A stretch of 64,000 bases of DNA from Faecalispora sporosphaeroides DSM 1294 (GTDB taxonomy: Bacteria > Bacillota > Clostridia > Oscillospirales > Acutalibacteraceae): NCBI GenBank assembly GCA_000383295.1, contig KB911070.1, positions 186,001 to 250,000 on the forward strand, given 5' to 3'. A model generated the notes under the pieces. The model was not told where the DNA came from and searched no databases. It worked only from the letters and a program-made list of their open reading frames with translations. Each line of letters opens with the position of its first letter. Within the stretch, counting starts at the first letter, position 1. This document shows positions 60,540-64,000 of this stretch, piece after piece. Made by a program: the position numbers and the translations under genes.

Positions 60540-61446
60540 CCATCTCGCCTCCTTCCAGTTTATATAAAATCCTGTTTTTTCTGTGTTGATAAATCCGATG
60601 CAGCACGCCGCGGCCGGGAGCAAACAGAACGCTCACAATCACAATTGAACTGACGCAGACCACAATGGCCGGGCCGGTAGGTAGCTTTGGCACAAGAGAG
60701 CTGGCGGCAGTGCCCGCAATTCCGGAGATAGCTCCGAACAAGGCTGAGAGCGTTACCATAACCCACAGTTTATTCGTCCACTGGCGCGCGGCGACCGCGG
60801 GCGTAATGAGCATGGCACTCATAAGAATCACCCCTACTGTCTGCAACCCAATGATGATAGCCAGTACGATCATGAATGACAGCAGCAGGTTCAGCTTTTT
60901 GGAAGAGAAGCCAAGGCTCTGGGCAAAGTCGGCGTCAAAGGTAAACAGCTTAAATTCCTTCCAAAAGAGCAGCACCAGTGCCAGCAAAATCAGCCCGCAG
61001 ACGGTCATGAGGACAATATCACGCTGTAAGAGGGTGGATGCCTGACCAAAGATAAAACGCTTCAGCCCCGCCTGATTGGAATTGGGGATTTTCTGTACAT
61101 AGGTGAGCAGCACAAGCCCCAGCCCAAAGAACACGGACATCACTAGCGCCAGCGCACTGTCAAATTTCACCCGGGTATGCCGTACCACTCCCACAATCAA
61201 CAGCGTTGCCAGAAGGCCGGAGAGGAGCGCGCCCAGCAGCAGAACCTCCGTGTTTTTACTGCCCAATAATACAAACGCCATTACCACGCCGGGCAGGGCG
61301 GAATGGGATACCCCGTCTCCCAGCAGACTTTGCTTGCGCAGGACGGCAAAGCTGCCCAGCACCCCGCTGATGAGGCCCAAAAGAGCGGAACCGAGAGCAA
61401 CCGTCTGAAAGGTAAAATCGGAAAATAAAGCAAGCACACTGTCCAT
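60523..61446 (-). CDS. Metal-ion ABC transporter permease
   Basis: The 307-residue ABC-3 family permease has eight or nine membrane spans. Family motifs include QSLLGDGVSHSALPGVVMAF (the conserved Asp-x-x-x-His stretch), VVRHTRVKFDSALALVMSVF and DADFAQSLGFSSKKLNLLLS. It pairs with the following permease to form a heterodimeric channel for manganese, zinc or iron. It starts two bases from the ATPase gene end. Confidence 0.9.
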   Translation of the reverse strand: MDSVLALFSDFTFQTVALGSALLGLISGVLGSFAVLRKQSLLGDGVSHSALPGVVMAFVLLGSKNTEVLLLGALLSGLLATLLIVGVVRHTRVKFDSALALVMSVFFGLGLVLLTYVQKIPNSNQAGLKRFIFGQASTLLQRDIVLMTVCGLILLALVLLFWKEFKLFTFDADFAQSLGFSSKKLNLLLSFMIVLAIIIGLQTVGVILMSAMLITPAVAARQWTNKLWVMVTLSALFGAISGIAGTAASSLVPKLPTGPAIVVCVSSIVIVSVLFAPGRGVLHRIYQHRKNRILYKLEGGEMDVPSN

Positions 61447-61447
61447 A

Positions 61448-62200
61448 TCACACCACGCTCCTTAGAAGCGTGCCGGAGCTGTGATAAGTCTTTTTCAGGT
61501 TTTCCTCGTGAAATACCTCTTCCACAGGCCCGCTGGCGACCACCCGCAAATTAATCAGGGTGACCCAATCAAAATAATCGGGCACCGTTTGCAGATCATG
61601 GTGAACGACAACGACCGTTTTCCCTTGTTTCTTCAAGTCTTTCAGCAGTGAAACAATGGCCCGCTCCGTTTGTGCATCCACTCCCTTGAAGGGTTCATCC
61701 ATGAAATAAACCTCCGCCTCCTGCGCCAGCGCGCGGGCAAGGAACACCCGCTGTTGCTGGCCGCCGGAAAGCTGGCTGATCTGCCGGGTGGTGTAATCCT
61801 GCATTCCAACCTTTTGAAGCGTCTGTTTTGTCAGCTCAATATCCGCTTTGCGGGGACGGCGAACCCAGCCCAGTTTACCGTAGCAGCCCATGAGCACCAC
61901 ATCCTGTACCGTGGCCGGAAAATCCCAATCCACGCTGCCGCTCTGGGGCACATAACCGATCCTGTTTTTCAATGTGCGAATATCACCGCTTCCATCCAGA
62001 AAGCGCACTGCTCCGGTGACAGGCTTGAGCAACCCCAGCATTGCCTTAATCAGTGTTGTCTTTCCGGCTCCATTGGGGCCAACTACTGCCATCAGCTGCC
62101 CTTTGGGAATTTTCAGATCAATATCCCAGAGCACAGGTTTGGCGTCATAGGCGACAGTGAGATCTTCCACCTCCACTGCATAATTCTGTTGTTTCTCCAT
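61448..62200 (-). CDS. Metal-ion ABC transporter ATP-binding protein
   Basis: The 250-residue ATPase carries Walker A VVGPNGAGKTTLIKAMLGLL, IGYVPQSGSVDWDFPATVQD (the motif typical of Mn/Zn uptake ATPases), signature [16 protein letters not shown] and Walker B VYFMDEPFKGVDAQTE. It belongs to the MntB/ZnuC/MtsB group. Confidence 0.93.
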   Translation of the reverse strand: MEKQQNYAVEVEDLTVAYDAKPVLWDIDLKIPKGQLMAVVGPNGAGKTTLIKAMLGLLKPVTGAVRFLDGSGDIRTLKNRIGYVPQSGSVDWDFPATVQDVVLMGCYGKLGWVRRPRKADIELTKQTLQKVGMQDYTTRQISQLSGGQQQRVFLARALAQEAEVYFMDEPFKGVDAQTERAIVSLLKDLKKQGKTVVVVHHDLQTVPDYFDWVTLINLRVVASGPVEEVFHEENLKKTYHSSGTLLRSVV

Positions 62201-62215
62201 AGGTGTCCCCTCCCG

Positions 62216-63157
62216 TCACTTTAACGCATCTACAATCGTGTCAATGTTGGCCTTAACGGTCAGGAGATAGGTACCGGCACCGGAATCCTCATCACCCAGA
62301 GAGTCGGAGTAGAGCTCTCCGCCGATGGCCACGTCAAAGCCTTTCGCCTTTACCGCCGCTTGAAGTGCTTCGATGGTCTTGGGTGGCACGGAGGACTCCA
62401 CAAAGATGGCCTTGATCTGGCGTTCCACTATAAAATTGGCCAAATCGCTTACGTCGGCTGTTCCGGCTTCCGCATCGGTGCTGATGCCCTGCAGGCCCCG
62501 CACCTCAAAGCCATAAGCCTTGCCAAAATACTGGAACGCATCATGTGCGGTCACCAATACGCGCTGTTTCTCTGGCAACTCTGCCGCCCGGTTCCGGATG
62601 TATGTATCCGTTTCCTCCAGTTCTTTAAGGTAGGCGTCCAGATTGGCTTCATAGCCCGATTTTCCATCCGGATCGGCTTGGGATAATCCATCCGCCACCG
62701 TTTTGGCTGCCGCTTCCCACAGGGAAACATCAAACCAGATATGAGGGTCATGAACAGAACTGTCATCCTCCCAGGCCAAAAGTTTGGATTCGTCTAGGCC
62801 TTCTTCGATACAAATTACAGCCGCGCCCTGCCCGGACAGGTTTTCAAAAATTTCACCCATTTTGCCTTCCAGATGCAGACCGTTGTATACGACGACATCC
62901 GCCTGCTGCATCAGCGAAACGTCGCCCGCGCTGGCCTGATACAGATGGGGGTCAATGCCGGGGCCCATCAGGCCGTCCACGGTAACCCGTTCTCCGCCGA
63001 TCACCGTGGATAAGTCAGCCAGCATGGTAGTGGTGGCGACAATATTTAATTTATTGTCTTCCGTAGAATTCGTGTTTACTGTGGGAGATGAGCAGCCCAC
63101 AAGCAGAATGGAGAAACTCAGGACTGCGCCTAAAATACCTTTCATCTTGTGATTCAT
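62216..63157 (-). CDS. Metal-ion ABC transporter substrate-binding lipoprotein (cluster A-I, MntA/ZnuA type)
   Basis: A lipoprotein signal ends at SILLVGCSS. The metal-site motifs follow: GIDPHLYQASAGDVSLMQQA (first His), HDPHIWFDVSLWEAA (second His), VTAHDAFQYFGKAYGFE (conserved HxxxxYF region) and AIGGELYSDSLGD (Asp/Glu). The ATG at 63157 follows AGGAGG; the frame upstream to 63223 is noise. The set His, His, Glu, Asp is typical of Mn or Fe binding, three His plus Asp of Zn; the sequence alone does not settle which metal is carried. Confidence 0.9.
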   Translation of the reverse strand: MNHKMKGILGAVLSFSILLVGCSSPTVNTNSTEDNKLNIVATTTMLADLSTVIGGERVTVDGLMGPGIDPHLYQASAGDVSLMQQADVVVYNGLHLEGKMGEIFENLSGQGAAVICIEEGLDESKLLAWEDDSSVHDPHIWFDVSLWEAAAKTVADGLSQADPDGKSGYEANLDAYLKELEETDTYIRNRAAELPEKQRVLVTAHDAFQYFGKAYGFEVRGLQGISTDAEAGTADVSDLANFIVERQIKAIFVESSVPPKTIEALQAAVKAKGFDVAIGGELYSDSLGDEDSGAGTYLLTVKANIDTIVDALK

Positions 63158-63186
63158 GAGAAACCTCCTAAAAAATATATTTGGTG

Positions 63187-63843
63187 TTATAGCCCCTCCG
63201 TCTGGTCCACATAGATTTGACAAGCAGCTTTATAACTGATTTGAATATGTTTACCCTCCAGGTCAAGAGTAAGCGGCCCTTCATAGGCTGCGGCTTCCAT
63301 AATACAGACAGCGCTACCTATCGAAACGCCGCTTTCTTGGAGATAATCCAGCAGCTCCTTTTCTTCTGTTACCCGTCGGATATGAGAAGTTACGCCGACT
63401 GGTAAAAGATTCAGTGTCTGCATCGGAACAGGGTCTATCTGTCCGTCCGGATGAGGAATTGCGCTGCCATGAGGGCAGTACGCGGGGTGATTTAAAAATT
63501 GATCCAGCCGGGTGATTAGTCGCTTGGGCGTAATATGTTCTAAAAGCTCCGCGTCCTCATGTGCTTCACTCCAGGAATAGCCGAGATGCCGCATCAGAAA
63601 TACCTCCCATAGGCGGTGGCCCCGCACCAGTGAGATTGCAGTGCGCATACCCTCATCCGTCAGGCGAGAACCCTTGTAGGGCTCATAATGAATTAAACCT
63701 TCCCGTTTCATTTTTTGTAGCATTTCCGTGACGGAGGCGGGCGCAATCTGCAGCGTCTCTGCAATCCGCTTGTTACTTACCATGTTCTCCAGTCCGCCGA
63801 GTTTATATATGGCTTTTAAATAATCCTCTTTATTGGGTGTCAT
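63187..63843 (-). CDS. DtxR/MntR family metal-dependent regulator
   Basis: The 218-residue protein has a winged helix (about 5-60, VSNKRIAETLQIAPASVTEM), a dimerisation helix set (LVRGHRLWEVFLMRHLGYSW, HEDAELLEHI) with metal-binding residues, the CPHG motif after AYCPHG, and a C-terminal SH3-like FeoA domain (about 145-215). It belongs to the long DtxR/IdeR-like subgroup rather than short MntR. First in the transporter operon, it would repress it when metal is plentiful. The 55-base gap upstream shows ACGATGTACGAT repeats (63862-63875) as a possible box. Confidence 0.9.
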   Translation of the reverse strand: MTPNKEDYLKAIYKLGGLENMVSNKRIAETLQIAPASVTEMLQKMKREGLIHYEPYKGSRLTDEGMRTAISLVRGHRLWEVFLMRHLGYSWSEAHEDAELLEHITPKRLITRLDQFLNHPAYCPHGSAIPHPDGQIDPVPMQTLNLLPVGVTSHIRRVTEEKELLDYLQESGVSIGSAVCIMEAAAYEGPLTLDLEGKHIQISYKAACQIYVDQTEGL

Positions 63844-63898
63844 TCACTAATCCTCCGTTTATACGATGTACGATATTCTTCAATGATTTTTCAAAGCC

Positions 63899-64000
63899 CT
63901 ATCCTGCAAACATTCTTGCAATTGTTCCAACAAGCAGAATAAGAGCTGTAACAATCAAAGTTGGTATCTTGCGGCAGAACAGCCGCCTTGTATGATCATC
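63899..64000 (-). CDS. C-terminal fragment of a membrane protein, cut by the window edge
   Basis: On the minus strand an open frame enters from the right edge and reads TRRLFCRKIPTLIVTALILL, then VGTIARMFAG and TAG (63899-63901). It is a single hydrophobic helix preceded by basic residues, as in the last span of a transporter. Only about 33 residues are visible, so the family cannot be named. A ferrous iron transporter next to this regulator would fit but is only a guess. Confidence 0.45.
   Translation of the reverse strand, partial: DDHTRRLFCRKIPTLIVTALILLVGTIARMFAG

Overview
The window looks like chromosomal DNA from a Gram-positive anaerobe of the Clostridia, probably Oscillospirales/Ruminococcaceae-like. 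The grounds are Clostridia-type gene content (NiaR/NiaX niacin genes, ROK regulators, lipoprotein solute-binding proteins), strong AGGAGG ribosome sites, TTG and GTG starts, TTGACA/TATAAT promoters spaced 17 bp, and GC-rich core genes. The genus cannot be fixed from sequence alone. Most genes lie on the minus strand.

Layout. 1-1676: end-truncated uracil-DNA glycosylase and an FkbM methyltransferase. 1887-7682: amino-sugar/fucose operon (ROK regulator, ROK sugar kinase, nagB, GH29 alpha-fucosidase, nagA). 7970-11274: plus-strand cutC and a large transglutaminase-like protein. 11428-18590: peptide ABC transporter operon followed by leucyl aminopeptidase, with a divergent ROK regulator (18903-20081). 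20571-28955: sugar module with D-lyxose/D-mannose isomerase, PfkB kinase, a ChvE/XylF-type ABC transporter, a HAD phosphatase and a third ROK regulator. 29253-31178: tspO, then decayed DNA holding a frameshifted DeoR chimera and an IS256-family transposase stub. 31179-32546: RNA m5U methyltransferase. 32844-33011: a strong promoter and terminator framing a candidate small RNA. 33292-42332: phosphate module (phoR, phoB, phoU, pstB, pstA, pstC, pstS) split by a plus-strand niaR-niaX insertion. 42655-51193: a glycosyltransferase-like protein, two small genes (GIY-YIG, DUF2087), nitroreductase, release factor 3, MATE exporter and a ketopantoate-reductase/old-yellow-enzyme fusion. 51194-52908: chemotaxis receptor and tRNA-Pro. 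53103-54488: decayed accessory genes downstream of the tRNA. 54904-59108: heterodimeric ABC exporter with TetR regulator. 59421-63843: metal-ion ABC transporter with DtxR/MntR-type regulator. A truncated membrane-protein end closes the window.

How the genes work together. Three ROK regulators each sit beside a transport or catabolic set, which suggests a lifestyle of harvesting host or plant glycans and peptides. NagA, NagB, the fucosidase and the ROK kinase would turn imported fucosylated or GlcNAc-containing oligosaccharides into fructose-6-phosphate. The isomerase and PfkB kinase would do the same for mannose, or convert lyxose. The Pst/Pho genes have a PhoB/PhoP-type box upstream of pstS. 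All functions are read from sequence patterns and family knowledge; no database search was run.
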